From NCBI GenBank assembly GCA_945889445.1, contig CAMDBX010000015.1, positions 1 to 63,479 on the forward strand: a stretch of 63,479 nt of DNA, in the 5' to 3' direction. The stretch is from Rhizobium sp. Q54. Its GTDB lineage: Bacteria; Pseudomonadota; Alphaproteobacteria; Rhizobiales; Aestuariivirgaceae. The notes below the pieces were generated by a model. The model worked only from the letters and a program-made list of their open reading frames with translations. It had not been told where the DNA came from and searched no databases. Positions 44,212-53,021 of this stretch are shown here, piece after piece; within the stretch, counting starts at the first letter, position 1; each line of letters begins with the position of its first letter. A program made the position numbers and the translations under genes.

Positions 44212-45585
44212 TCAATACCGCTCGAAGCCGCGCTTCAGCTCGAGGTCGGTGATGCGGCGGTCGAACTCGAACTGCTCCCACTGCGCGGTATGGACGTAGT
44301 GGTCGACGACTTCATTGCCCATCACCTTGCGCAGGAAGTCTGACTCGTCGAGAAGCCGTGTGGCCTCGCGCAGCGTCTTGGGAATTTCGCGCAGCTTGCG
44401 CGAGGTGTCGTAGATATCGCCTGACACCACCGGCTCCAGCTCCATCTTCTTCTCGATGCCATCGAGGCCCGCCGCAATCAGCGCGGCGAAGGCGAGATAG
44501 GGGTTGAGGTCGGCGCCGCCGATGCGGCACTCGACGCGGATCGCCTTGGTCTCGGCCCCACAGATGCGGAAGCCCGCCGTGCGGTTGTCGAAGCTCCACA
44601 CCGCGCGGGTGGGCGCGAAGGTGCCGGCCATGAAGCGCTTGTAGGAGTTGATGTAGGGCGCGAGGAAATAGGTGATGTCACCGGCATGCGCCAGCTGGCC
44701 CGCCAGATACTGCTTCATCAGGGGCGACATGCCGTGCTCGCCCTTTTTATCCATGAACAGCGGCTTGTCATCGGTGGACCACAGCGACTGGTGGATGTGG
44801 GACGAGTTGCCCGCCATGCCATAGTCCCACTTCGCCATGAAGGAGACCGACTTGCCGACATTGTAGGCGATTTCCTTGGCGCCGTTCTTGATGATGGCGT
44901 GGCGGTCCGCCATGTCCAGCGCTTCGGCGTAGCGAACGTTGATCTCCTCCTGGCCCGGGCCCCATTCGCCCTTGGAGTTCTCGACCGGGATGCCGGCACC
45001 CGCGAGGCCGTTCCGCAGCGCGCGCATGTAGACCTCCTCCTTGGAGGTCTGCAGGATGTGGTAGTCCTCGATGTAGTAGCCCGCCGTCTTGAGGTTGCGG
45101 TAGCCCTTCTGGAAGGCCGTCTCGTAGCTGTCGTCGAACAGGAAGAACTCCAGCTCGGAGGCCATGTAGGCCTTCATCTTCATCTTCTCGAGGCGCTTCA
45201 GCTGCTTCTTGAGGATGGCGCGGGGCGAATGCGGCACGTCCTCATGGGTGTGGTGGTCGAGCACATCGCACAGCACCAGCGCCGTGCCGGGCAGCCACGG
45301 CGTGCGGCGCAGCGTCTTCATGTCGGGTTTCAGCACGAAGTCGCCATAGCCCTTGTCCCAGCTCGTCGCCTTGTAGCCGGGCACCGGCTCCATCTCGATG
45401 TCGACGCCGAGCAGGTAGTTGCAGCCATGCGTCTCCTCATAGCCGCCGTCCACGAAGAACTTGGCGTGGAAGCGCTTGCCGATGAGGCGGCCCTGCAGGT
45501 CCACCATGGCGGCGACCACGGTGTCGATCGTTCCGGCCTTCACCTCGGCCTTCAGCTGTTCGAGTGTCAGCATGCCTTCGCTCAT
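44212..45585 (-). CDS. Glutamine synthetase family ligase (GlnA-like, gamma-glutamylamide synthetase candidate), copy 1
   Basis: A 457-residue GS-fold ATP-dependent ligase. The metal and glutamate site is in MASELEFFLFD and GPGQEEINVRYAEA. The ATP/metal histidine is in NSSHIHQSLW, and YKRFMAGTFAPTRAVWSFDN plus RVECRIGGADLNPYLAFAAL follow. The adenylylation tyrosine loop of housekeeping GlnA is absent. Such proteins often glutamylate amines (PuuA-like). GGGAG lies 7 bases before the ATG. It is cotranscribed 21 bp after the N-formylglutamate-amidohydrolase-like gene. Confidence 0.86.
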   Translation of the reverse strand: MSEGMLTLEQLKAEVKAGTIDTVVAAMVDLQGRLIGKRFHAKFFVDGGYEETHGCNYLLGVDIEMEPVPGYKATSWDKGYGDFVLKPDMKTLRRTPWLPGTALVLCDVLDHHTHEDVPHSPRAILKKQLKRLEKMKMKAYMASELEFFLFDDSYETAFQKGYRNLKTAGYYIEDYHILQTSKEEVYMRALRNGLAGAGIPVENSKGEWGPGQEEINVRYAEALDMADRHAIIKNGAKEIAYNVGKSVSFMAKWDYGMAGNSSHIHQSLWSTDDKPLFMDKKGEHGMSPLMKQYLAGQLAHAGDITYFLAPYINSYKRFMAGTFAPTRAVWSFDNRTAGFRICGAETKAIRVECRIGGADLNPYLAFAALIAAGLDGIEKKMELEPVVSGDIYDTSRKLREIPKTLREATRLLDESDFLRKVMGNEVVDHYVHTAQWEQFEFDRRITDLELKRGFERY

Positions 45586-45606
45586 GGTCGTTCTCCCTCA
45601 ATCATG

Positions 45607-46356
45607 TTATTTCGTTGCGGCCTGGATCAGCGGCACGGACAGGCGCTGCGCCCATTCGTCCTGTCCGCGTTCGGTGGACACCAGGTCATTCCTGATTTCG
45701 ATCATCGCGTGCTGCAGGCCACGGGTGAAGCCATGCAGGTTCAGCGTGTGCAGCACGCCATCCTTCGGGCCATAGGGCTCGTTCAGCCGCGCATCGATGT
45801 TGGGAAAGCTCTTGATGAGCTTGGAGGACAGCGTGGCGTCCCGGTCATGCAGGATGCCGAGTTCGACGCTGCGCGGCTTGCCCTTGTAGACGGGCGTGAA
45901 GGAATGGATGGAGACCACCAGCGAGTGCTGCCCGCCCGCCGCGCGCGTGTCGAGCACCGCCGAGACGCCGTCATGGAAGGGCCGGTAGATCTCGCGGGCC
46001 CGCGCCAGCCTGCCTTCGGCGGAAAGCTTCTTGTTTCCCGGAATGGCGGTGAGCTCGCTCATCTCCGGAATGGAGTCGGGCGATTCCGGCGGGCGGTTGC
46101 AGTCATAGGCAAGGCGCGAATAGCGCTGCAGCAGCAGCGGCGCGTCCATCAGGCGCGACAGCAGGCGCCCCACCTTCTCCGCCCCGATGTCCCAGGCGAT
46201 ATGGCGGGTGAACTCGGCCTCGGGCAGGCCCAGCGTGCCGAGAGCCTTCGGCATCGTATTGGAGGCGTGTTCGCAGATCAGAACGAAGGGCGAGCGGCCC
46301 TGTTCGTTGACGGCAATGAATGGGCTCTCCTCGCCCTGCTGGAGCAGCGCTCCCAT
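45607..46356 (-). CDS. N-formylglutamate amidohydrolase family protein
   Basis: A 249-residue zinc hydrolase of the HutG/FGase family. FVLICEHASNTMPKAL near the N-terminus holds metal ligands; RYSRLAYDCNRPPESPDS and LVVSIHSFTPVYKGK are family motifs. The known reaction hydrolyses N-formylglutamate to glutamate and formate. No histidine-degradation genes are nearby; the neighbour is a glutamate-amine ligase-like gene, so a different glutamyl or formyl substrate is plausible. It is divergent from the RpiR regulator. Confidence 0.85.
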   Translation of the reverse strand: MGALLQQGEESPFIAVNEQGRSPFVLICEHASNTMPKALGTLGLPEAEFTRHIAWDIGAEKVGRLLSRLMDAPLLLQRYSRLAYDCNRPPESPDSIPEMSELTAIPGNKKLSAEGRLARAREIYRPFHDGVSAVLDTRAAGGQHSLVVSIHSFTPVYKGKPRSVELGILHDRDATLSSKLIKSFPNIDARLNEPYGPKDGVLHTLNLHGFTRGLQHAMIEIRNDLVSTERGQDEWAQRLSVPLIQAATK

Positions 46357-46359
46357 GCA

Positions 46360-46400
46360 TGAAATCTCCGGAAATTCGGTCGGTTGAAGCGATGATTTCA
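46360..46400. promoter_or_regulatory. Candidate operator for the RpiR-family regulator
   Basis: TGAAATC (46360-46366) and its complement GATTTCA (46394-46400) are inverted across 27 bases in the divergent gap between the amidohydrolase and rpiR-like genes. A regulator dimer or tetramer could bridge them. The identification is by position and symmetry only. Confidence 0.35.
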
Positions 46401-46456
46401 GATTGTAGGAAGCCTGTCAAATTCGTTACAGTGGTTGCGAGCAGGGGGAGAAACAG

Positions 46457-47323
46457 ATGCCGCCGCAGCGCGCCACCACGGTTGCCGAAAGACTGCGTCT
46501 GATGTCGGGCGAGCTGACCGCTGCCGAGAGGAAGCTGATGGCGGCCCTCTTCGCCAACTATCCGATGGCGGGCTTGGGCAGCATCACCGACTTCGCGCGC
46601 GAGGCGGATGTTTCCACGCCCTCGGTGCTGCGGCTGGCCAAGAAGCTGGGTTTCGCGGGCTATCCCTCCTTCCAGGAGGAGTTGCGCTCGGAGTTGTCCG
46701 CCCAGCTGCAGAACCCGATTTCCAAGCACGACCGCTGGGCAGCCGAGGCGCCCGACACCCACATTCTCAACACCTTTGCTACGGCGGCCATGGAAAACCT
46801 CTCGGGCTCGCTCAAGCTCATGGACCACCGCGCCTTCGACGCCATCGTGGCGCTGCTGGCCGACCGGAAACGCAAGGTCTTCGTGGCCGGCGGGCGGATC
46901 ACCGGGGCCGTCGCCTCCTACCTCGTCACCCACCTGCAGATGGCCCGCCCGGGCGTGAGCCTGATGCCCCCCACCCCCACCGTTTGGCCGCAATATCTGA
47001 TCGACATCGGCAAGAATGACGTCCTTTTGTTCTTCGACATCCGCCGTTATGACGCCCGCATGCTCGATCTTGCCGCTTCCGCCAGAGAGCGGGGTGCCAA
47101 GGTCGTGCTCATAACCGACCAGTGGATATCTCCAATCGCGAGACTTGCCATGCATTCACTTCCGCTCCGCATCGAGGCCCCGTCGAGTTGGGACTCGAAC
47201 ATCGTGCCACTTTTCCTGGCCGAGGCCCTGGTGGCCGCGACCGTCAACGCCTCCTGGCGTGAGACCGAGGCTCGCATCGCCGAGATCGAGACGCTGTCCG
47301 ACAACGGGCGCCGCGGCAAATGA
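46457..47323 (+). CDS. MurR/RpiR-family transcriptional regulator
   Basis: A 288-residue regulator with an N-terminal RpiR helix-turn-helix ([35 protein letters not shown]). A C-terminal SIS domain spans about residues 120-260 ([50 protein letters not shown]). RpiR proteins usually sense phosphosugars or related small molecules through the SIS domain. It likely controls the divergent amidohydrolase-ligase operon and the GMC oxidoreductase it overlaps (ATGA). GGGGAG lies 6 bases before the ATG. Confidence 0.88.
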   Translation: MPPQRATTVAERLRLMSGELTAAERKLMAALFANYPMAGLGSITDFAREADVSTPSVLRLAKKLGFAGYPSFQEELRSELSAQLQNPISKHDRWAAEAPDTHILNTFATAAMENLSGSLKLMDHRAFDAIVALLADRKRKVFVAGGRITGAVASYLVTHLQMARPGVSLMPPTPTVWPQYLIDIGKNDVLLFFDIRRYDARMLDLAASARERGAKVVLITDQWISPIARLAMHSLPLRIEAPSSWDSNIVPLFLAEALVAATVNASWRETEARIAEIETLSDNGRRGK

Positions 47324-48978
47324 CCGAAACCTTCGACTTCGTGATCGTGGGCGCAGGCTCGGCCGGCTGCGCCATGGCCTCTCGCCTCTCGGAAGACGGT
47401 AAGAACACCGTCTGCGTGCTGGAGTTCGGCGGCAGTGACCGCGGCCCCTTCATCCAGATGCCCTCCGCCCTCTCCTACCCCATGAACATGAACCTCTATA
47501 ACTGGGGCTTCGAGTCCGACCCCGAGCCAGGCCTCGGCGGCCGCAGACTGGCCACGCCGCGCGGCAAGGTGGTGGGGGGCTCCTCCTCCATCAACGGCAT
47601 GGTCTATGTGCGAGGTCACGCGAAGGACTTCGACACATGGGAAGAGATGGGTGCCAAAGGCTGGGGCTTCCGCCACGTGCTGCCCTATTTCAAGCGTCAG
47701 GAAACGAGCCACGGCGGCGAGGATGGCTGGCGCGGCACCAGTGGCCCACTGCACGTGAAGCGCGGGCCACAGAACAATCCGCTCTACCGCGCCTTCATCG
47801 AGGCCGGACGCGAGGCGGGCTACCCCGTCACCGAGGATTACAACGGCCGTGCCCAAGAGGGTTTCGGCGCAATGGAGATGACCGTCCACAAGGGCATCCG
47901 CTGGTCTGCCGCCAATGCCTATCTCAAGCCCGCCATGAAACGCGGCAACGTCAAGCTCATCACCAGGGCCTTCGCGCACCGGGTCATCCTCGAGGGCAAG
48001 CGCGCCGTGGGCGTGGAATATGACGTGGGCGGCCAGTTGCGGCAGGTGAAGGCCAGGCGCGAAGTCATCATCGCGGCTTCGTCGATCAATTCGCCCAAGC
48101 TTCTCCAGATGTCCGGCATCGGAGCGCCGGAGGTGCTCAAGGCCGCAGGCATCGACGTGGCGCACGCGCTGCCCGGCGTCGGCGAGAACCTGCACGACCA
48201 TCTGGAGATCTATTTCCAGGTCAAGTCGAAGGAACCGGTGACGCTGTATTCGAAGCTCAACTGGTTCTCCAAGGGCCTGATCGGTGCCGAATGGATGTTC
48301 TTCAAGACCGGCCTCGGCACCACCAACCACTTTGAATCCTGCGGCTTCATCCGCTCCGCGGTGGGCGTCGAGTACCCCGACATCCAGTACCACTTCCTGC
48401 CCGCCGCCATGCGTTATGACGGCAAGGCCGCCTTCCCGGGCCACGGTTTCCAGGTGCATGTGGGGCCAATGCGCGCCAAATCGCGCGGTTTCGTCCGTGT
48501 GCGGAGCAAAGACGCAAGGCAAGCGCCGCAGATCCTGTTCAACTACCTCTCCCACCCGGACGACCTGCCGGAGTGGCGCCGTGCCGTCAGGCTCACGCGC
48601 GAACTGTTCCAGCAGCCCGCCATGCAGCGCTACGCGGCGGAGGAAATCCAGCCCGGCCCGAAGGTGAATTCAGACGCCGAGATCGATGCCTTCATCCGCG
48701 AGCATTGCGAAAGCGCCTACCACCCCTGCGGCACCTGCAAGATGGGCGATGCCAAGGACCCGACCGCGGTGGTGGACCCCGAGTGCCGGGTGATCGGCAT
48801 CGAAGCCTTGCGCGTGGCGGACTCCTCCATCATGCCGCAGGTGACCAACGGCAACCTGAACGGTCCCACCATCATGATCGGCGAGAAGGCCTCAGACCTC
48901 ATCCTCGGCAAGCAACCGCTGGCGCCGTCGAACCAGGAGCCGTGGATCAACCCGGACTGGAAGGTCAGCCAGCGGTAG
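47320..48978 (+). CDS. GMC-family FAD oxidoreductase (choline dehydrogenase-like)
   Basis: A 552-residue GMC oxidoreductase. FAD-binding [18 protein letters not shown] is at residues 10-27, the GMC signature [19 protein letters not shown] follows, and [19 protein letters not shown] is signature 2. The C-terminal active-site His is in HPCGTCKMG. It oxidises primary alcohols, choline or polyethylene-glycol-type substrates to aldehydes; specificity is unknown. Its start overlaps the RpiR gene stop, so the regulator and oxidase are coupled. Confidence 0.9.
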   Translation: MTETFDFVIVGAGSAGCAMASRLSEDGKNTVCVLEFGGSDRGPFIQMPSALSYPMNMNLYNWGFESDPEPGLGGRRLATPRGKVVGGSSSINGMVYVRGHAKDFDTWEEMGAKGWGFRHVLPYFKRQETSHGGEDGWRGTSGPLHVKRGPQNNPLYRAFIEAGREAGYPVTEDYNGRAQEGFGAMEMTVHKGIRWSAANAYLKPAMKRGNVKLITRAFAHRVILEGKRAVGVEYDVGGQLRQVKARREVIIAASSINSPKLLQMSGIGAPEVLKAAGIDVAHALPGVGENLHDHLEIYFQVKSKEPVTLYSKLNWFSKGLIGAEWMFFKTGLGTTNHFESCGFIRSAVGVEYPDIQYHFLPAAMRYDGKAAFPGHGFQVHVGPMRAKSRGFVRVRSKDARQAPQILFNYLSHPDDLPEWRRAVRLTRELFQQPAMQRYAAEEIQPGPKVNSDAEIDAFIREHCESAYHPCGTCKMGDAKDPTAVVDPECRVIGIEALRVADSSIMPQVTNGNLNGPTIMIGEKASDLILGKQPLAPSNQEPWINPDWKVSQR

Positions 48979-49008
48979 GACTTCTCCCCCCTTTCACGTT
49001 CCCCTCAT

Positions 49009-49087
49009 TCACCATGCCCGGGCTTGACCCGGGCATGCTTTTTGTGGCCGCCGAAAAGGATCGCCGGGTCAAGCCCGGCGAAGGTGA
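49009..49087. repeat. Two-hairpin intergenic repeat, copy C (79 bp)
   Basis: Bounded by TCACC (49009-49013) and GGTGA (49083-49087), exactly 79 bp like copy A. Hairpin one is ATGCCCGGG-cttga-CCCGGGCAT and hairpin two is CGCCGGG-tcaag-CCCGGCG. This is the best-preserved copy in the window. Confidence 0.75.
49014..49043 (+). terminator. Terminator after the GMC oxidoreductase
   Basis: A 9-bp stem (49014-49022 with 49028-49036) is followed by GCTTTTT, 35 bp downstream of the GMC stop. It is hairpin one of repeat copy C. Confidence 0.65.
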
Positions 49088-49230
49088 CGAGTGATGCGGC
49101 GCAGGCCATGCAACCGTGATGGATTGCGGAAAATAATCCTTGACTTTTATTCCTAAATCTGCCATATGTCAGCCGGACGTTCGACCTGCTGATTGACATT
49201 GTGAATCAAATTTCCGGACCTCCGAAGGTC

Positions 49231-49259
49231 CGTCATTCCGGGGACAAGCCGGGGTGACG
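49231..49259. repeat. Compact palindromic repeat (CGTCATTCCGGGG / CCGGGGTGACG)
   Basis: A 29-bp hairpin with inverted ends CGTCA and TGACG, equivalent to the two ends of the 44088-44168 element brought together. It lies 28 bp after the end of the D-amino acid aminotransferase gene and may serve as its transcript end. Confidence 0.55.
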
Positions 49260-49286
49260 GCATTGGAGGGTCTAAGGTGCGCCGCC

Positions 49287-50132
49287 TTAGGCGCTGGCCT
49301 CCTTCAGGAAGATTTCCCGCAGCTTCCTGACCACAGGCCCCGGTTGCCCGCCGCCGATGCGGTGCCCGTCGATCTCCACGATGGGCATGACGAATTGCGA
49401 GGCGGAGGTGAGGAAGGCTTCGTCCGCCGCGAGGGCCTCATCCACCGTGAACTTGCGTTCGACGATCTCGACACCCTCTTCCTTGGCCAGCCGCATCAGC
49501 GCCCGCCGGGTGCAGCCGGCAAGGATCTCGTTGGACAGGTGCCGGGTGATGACCTTGCCGTCCTTGACGATATAGGCGTTGGAAGAGGTGCCCTCCGTCA
49601 CGTAGCCGTGCTCCACCATCCAGGCTTCCTGCGCGCCCTTCTCGTAAGCCTCCTGCTTGCCGAGTGCGGGGGCCAGCAGCATCACCGTCTTGATGTCGCG
49701 CCGCGCCCAGCGCAGGTCCGGCGTGGTGACGACCTTGATGCCGGTCACCGCATTGGGGTTGCTCACGAGGCTCATGGCCTGGGTGAAGGCGATGAGGGTG
49801 GGCTTCACGTCGCCCTTTGGGAAGTTGAAGGTGCGGTCCGCGGCACCGCGCGTCACCTGCATGTAGATGATGCCTTCCTTGAGATCATTCCGCTTGATGA
49901 TCTCTGCATGCATGGCATCCAGTTCTTCGCGCGTGCAGGGCCAGGCCATGCGCAATTCATTGAGTGAACGGCCGAGGCGTTCCATGTGCGCGGCATAGTC
50001 GACCAACTTGCCGTTGATCACCGCGCTCACTTCATACACCCCATCGGCGAACAGGAAACCACGGTCGAAGATCGAGATTTTCCCTTCGGTTTCAGGAAGA
50101 TACTCGCCATTCACATAGACGGTGCGGACCAT
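49287..50132 (-). CDS. D-amino acid aminotransferase-like class IV PLP enzyme
   Basis: A fold-type IV transaminase of 281 residues. SIFDRGFLFADGVYEV is the N-terminal DAAT signature. The PLP lysine is in ARRDIKTVMLLAPALGKQ, and YVTEGTSSNAYIV is the family's phosphate-binding turn. It converts D-amino acids and 2-oxo acids, or acts as a branched-chain or amine transaminase. The ATG at 50132 follows GGAG by 9 bases. It is divergent from the class III aminotransferase. Confidence 0.88.
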   Translation of the reverse strand: MVRTVYVNGEYLPETEGKISIFDRGFLFADGVYEVSAVINGKLVDYAAHMERLGRSLNELRMAWPCTREELDAMHAEIIKRNDLKEGIIYMQVTRGAADRTFNFPKGDVKPTLIAFTQAMSLVSNPNAVTGIKVVTTPDLRWARRDIKTVMLLAPALGKQEAYEKGAQEAWMVEHGYVTEGTSSNAYIVKDGKVITRHLSNEILAGCTRRALMRLAKEEGVEIVERKFTVDEALAADEAFLTSASQFVMPIVEIDGHRIGGGQPGPVVRKLREIFLKEASA

Positions 50133-50257
50133 GGAAACAGGCTCCTTCATGCTGACCTGCCTCTAAGCATGATTCCGGCACTCTAATCCATGGGGGTTGT
50201 GGCGGCCTGCCCGGGCGGCTAGGAGATTGGCCAACGTCAACAGCCATACAGGATATC

Positions 50258-51613
50258 ATGCCGCGTAACGTTCCGGAGCAAGCGATAAAGGCCATGCTGA
50301 GCCGCGAAGAGGCCCTCTTCACCCAGCGCAACCCCACTTCGAAAAAACTCTCGGATGACGCTGCACGGAACTGGCTGAAGGGCGTTCCCATGCACTGGAT
50401 GGTGGACTGGGGCACGCCGTTTCCCCTGTTCATCGCCAAGGCACAGGGCGTCGACGTAACCGATGCCGACGGCCACCATTACGTCGACTTCTGCCTGGGC
50501 GACACCGGCGCCATGTTCGGTCATTCGCCGCCCGCCGTGGTAGAGGCCCTGCGGCGCGAAGGTGCGAATGGCTTCACCACCATGATGCCCTCGCCCGATG
50601 CGGCCGTGGTGGGCAAGCTGCTGGAAGACCGCTTCGGCCTGCCCTGCTGGCAGGTGACCGCAACCGCCTCCGACGCCAACCGTGCCGTCATCAAGTGGTG
50701 CCGGGCGATCACAGGCCGCACGAAGATCCTCGTCTTCAACCACTGCTACCATGGCGCGGTGGATGAGACTTACGTGACGATCGACGGCGGTACGCCCCAT
50801 GCCGACCCGGCGCTGATCGGCGAAGTGCGCGACCTCACGCAGTTCACCAAGGTGGTCGAGTTCAACGACATCCCGGCACTGGAGACGGTGCTCGCCGACC
50901 GCGATGTCGCCTGCGTGCTGGCCGAACCCATCATGACCAATGTCGGCATGGTGCTGGCGGACGACGGCTACCACACGGCGCTGCGCGAACTCACCCGCAA
51001 GACCGGCACGCTGCTCATCATCGACGAGACGCATTGCATGTCGTCAGGCCCCGGCGGCTACACCCGCGAATACGGGCTGGAGCCTGACGGCATGGTGCTG
51101 GGAAAGCCGATTGCCGGCGGCATTCCGGCTGCGGTCTATGGCTTCACGCAGGACGTGACGGACCGCATCCGCACGTTTCTGGAGACGCGCACGCCCGGCC
51201 ATTCAGGCATCGGCACCACGCTGTCGGGCTCCAAGATCCAGCTGGCGCTGATGCGCGCCGTGCTGGAAAATTATTTCACCGAGGAGGCTTTCGGTCCCCT
51301 CGTGGCGCTGGCCAAGCGCCTCGAGAAGGGGATTGCCGATGTCATCATCAAACATGGCGTGGCGTGGCACGTCGTCCGTGTCGGTGCCCGGGTGGAGTTC
51401 ATGTGCACTCCGGAAAAGCCCCGCAACGGCGGCGAAGCTGCGAGAGTGATCCACCGGCCCATCGATGAAGCCGTGCATCACTATCTGCTCAATCGCGGGG
51501 TGATCGTCACCCCCTTCCACAACATGATGCTCATCTGCCCGGCGACGACCGAGGCACATGTGAACCAGCTGGTCGAGGGACTCGACCGCTGTCTCACCGA
51601 ACTGATGGGCTGA
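50258..51613 (+). CDS. Class III PLP aminotransferase (glutamate-1-semialdehyde aminomutase-like)
   Basis: A 451-residue fold-type I enzyme. The PLP region includes TVHASDANR-like TATASDANRAVIKWCRAITG, LVFNHCYHGAVDET, and the cofactor aspartate in LLIIDETHCMSSGPGG. The Schiff-base lysine is in LGKPIAGGIPAAVYG. It resembles HemL-like aminotransferases, but the setting beside a glutamine-synthetase-like gene 12 bp downstream points to amine or amino-acid catabolism. The substrate is unknown. Confidence 0.87.
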   Translation: MPRNVPEQAIKAMLSREEALFTQRNPTSKKLSDDAARNWLKGVPMHWMVDWGTPFPLFIAKAQGVDVTDADGHHYVDFCLGDTGAMFGHSPPAVVEALRREGANGFTTMMPSPDAAVVGKLLEDRFGLPCWQVTATASDANRAVIKWCRAITGRTKILVFNHCYHGAVDETYVTIDGGTPHADPALIGEVRDLTQFTKVVEFNDIPALETVLADRDVACVLAEPIMTNVGMVLADDGYHTALRELTRKTGTLLIIDETHCMSSGPGGYTREYGLEPDGMVLGKPIAGGIPAAVYGFTQDVTDRIRTFLETRTPGHSGIGTTLSGSKIQLALMRAVLENYFTEEAFGPLVALAKRLEKGIADVIIKHGVAWHVVRVGARVEFMCTPEKPRNGGEAARVIHRPIDEAVHHYLLNRGVIVTPFHNMMLICPATTEAHVNQLVEGLDRCLTELMG

Positions 51614-51625
51614 GGAGTAAGTAGA

Positions 51626-53005
51626 ATGACACTCGTGTTCCCCCGCCGCGAAGCCGAAGCGCAGGTCTTCCTCGACCAGAACCCGGACATCGAAAGCGTC
51701 CATGTGATCTGGACCGATATGTGCGGTGTTGCCCGCGGCAAGGTGCTGCGCCGTGACGAGGTGGTGCCGGCCTGGAAGGACGGCCGCTTCATGCCGATCT
51801 CGGCGCTCGTGCTCGATGTGACCGGACAGGACGTGCCCGAAACCGGCCTCGTGTTCGACGAGGGCGACCGCGACATGCTGCTGTGGCCCGTGCCCGGCTC
51901 CATGGTGCGCGTGCCCTGGGCGCATGTGCCGACCGCGCAATACATCGCCACCGTGCATGATCTCGACGGCACGCCGCATTACGCCGACCCGCGCAATGCG
52001 CTCGAAAAGATCGTCAAGCGCTTCGAGCTTGAACTCGGCATGAAGCCGGTGGGTGCGGTCGAGCTTGAGTTCTTCCTGATGGACCGGGCCTCCGCACTGG
52101 CCGGAAAGCCGACCGCACCCCAGTCGCTGATCAATGAGGCGAGGCCCCAGCATTACCAGGCCTATTATCTTCAGGACACGGAGGATTTCGCGCCTTTCTT
52201 CAAGGATCTCTATGCCATGTGCGAGATCCAGGGCCTGCCCGCCAAGACGCTGATCTCGGAATATGCGCCGGGCCAGATGGAAATCGTGCTGCGCCACCGC
52301 GCCGACGTGCTGAAGGCCTGCGATGAAGGCATCATGCTGAAGCGGCTGATCAAGAACGTGGCCGAGAAGCACGGGCTGGCCGCCACCTTCATGGCCAAGC
52401 CCTATTCCGCGTGGACGGGCTCGGGCATGCACATCCATGTCTCGCTGGGTGATGAAGACGGCAACAACCTGTTCGCCGCCGAAGACCCGATGCAGAACGA
52501 ACTGCTGATGCACGCCATCGGCGGCCTCAAGGCGGCGATGGCGGAATCGATGCTGATCTTCGCCCCCAATGCCAATTCCTACCGCCGCTTCCGCCGCAAC
52601 TCCTATGCGCCGGTATCGGCCAGCTGGGGCATCAACAACCGCACGGTATCCTTGCGCATTCCGGCCGGACCGCCCAAGGCCTGCCACATCGAGCACCGTC
52701 CGTCAGGTGCCGATGCCAACCCCTATCTGGTGATGGCGGCGATCCTTGCGGGCATGCATTACGGCATCACCGAGAAGTCCGACCCCGGCAACCCGGTGAA
52801 TGGCAATGGCTATGAACGCCGGGCGAAATACATTCCGGGCAACTGGTTCGACGCCATCGACGCCTTCTGGCGAGCCTCGATCCTCAAGGAATATTTCGGC
52901 AAGGAATTCGTCGATACCTATTGTACGCTAAAGGAGGTCGAGGCCGACCGGTTCTATGCCGAACCCACGGCGCGCGACTTCGAGTGGTACCTCCGCACCG
53001 TCTGA
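51626..53005 (+). CDS. Glutamine synthetase family ligase (gamma-glutamylamide synthetase candidate), copy 2
   Basis: A 459-residue GS-fold ligase, clearly distinct from copy 1. The key sites are VGAVELEFFLMDR, YAPGQMEIVLRHRAD, SGMHIHVSLGDEDGNNLF and YRRFRRNSYAPVSASWGINN. HIEHRPSGADANPYLVMAAI completes the glutamate site. It lacks the adenylylation loop of GlnA. GGAG precedes the ATG, and it follows the class III aminotransferase by 12 bp. Together the pair could form a gamma-glutamyl intermediate from an amine and remove its amino group. Confidence 0.86.
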   Translation: MTLVFPRREAEAQVFLDQNPDIESVHVIWTDMCGVARGKVLRRDEVVPAWKDGRFMPISALVLDVTGQDVPETGLVFDEGDRDMLLWPVPGSMVRVPWAHVPTAQYIATVHDLDGTPHYADPRNALEKIVKRFELELGMKPVGAVELEFFLMDRASALAGKPTAPQSLINEARPQHYQAYYLQDTEDFAPFFKDLYAMCEIQGLPAKTLISEYAPGQMEIVLRHRADVLKACDEGIMLKRLIKNVAEKHGLAATFMAKPYSAWTGSGMHIHVSLGDEDGNNLFAAEDPMQNELLMHAIGGLKAAMAESMLIFAPNANSYRRFRRNSYAPVSASWGINNRTVSLRIPAGPPKACHIEHRPSGADANPYLVMAAILAGMHYGITEKSDPGNPVNGNGYERRAKYIPGNWFDAIDAFWRASILKEYFGKEFVDTYCTLKEVEADRFYAEPTARDFEWYLRTV

Positions 53006-53021
53006 GGATAGACACGGGAAA

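Larger units (their letters stand above)
48979..49286. other. Long intergenic region (308 bp) with repeats and an AT-rich tract
   Basis: It holds repeat copy C (49009-49087), then an AT-rich stretch (about 49100-49215) with TTGACT (49140-49145) and CATATG (49163-49168) spaced 17, a promoter-like pair on the plus strand. A hairpin (CGGACCT-ccga-AGGTCCG, 49215-49232) and a compact palindromic repeat (49231-49259) follow. No convincing coding frame is present. The plus-strand promoter, if real, points at no gene before the convergent aminotransferase. Confidence 0.5.
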
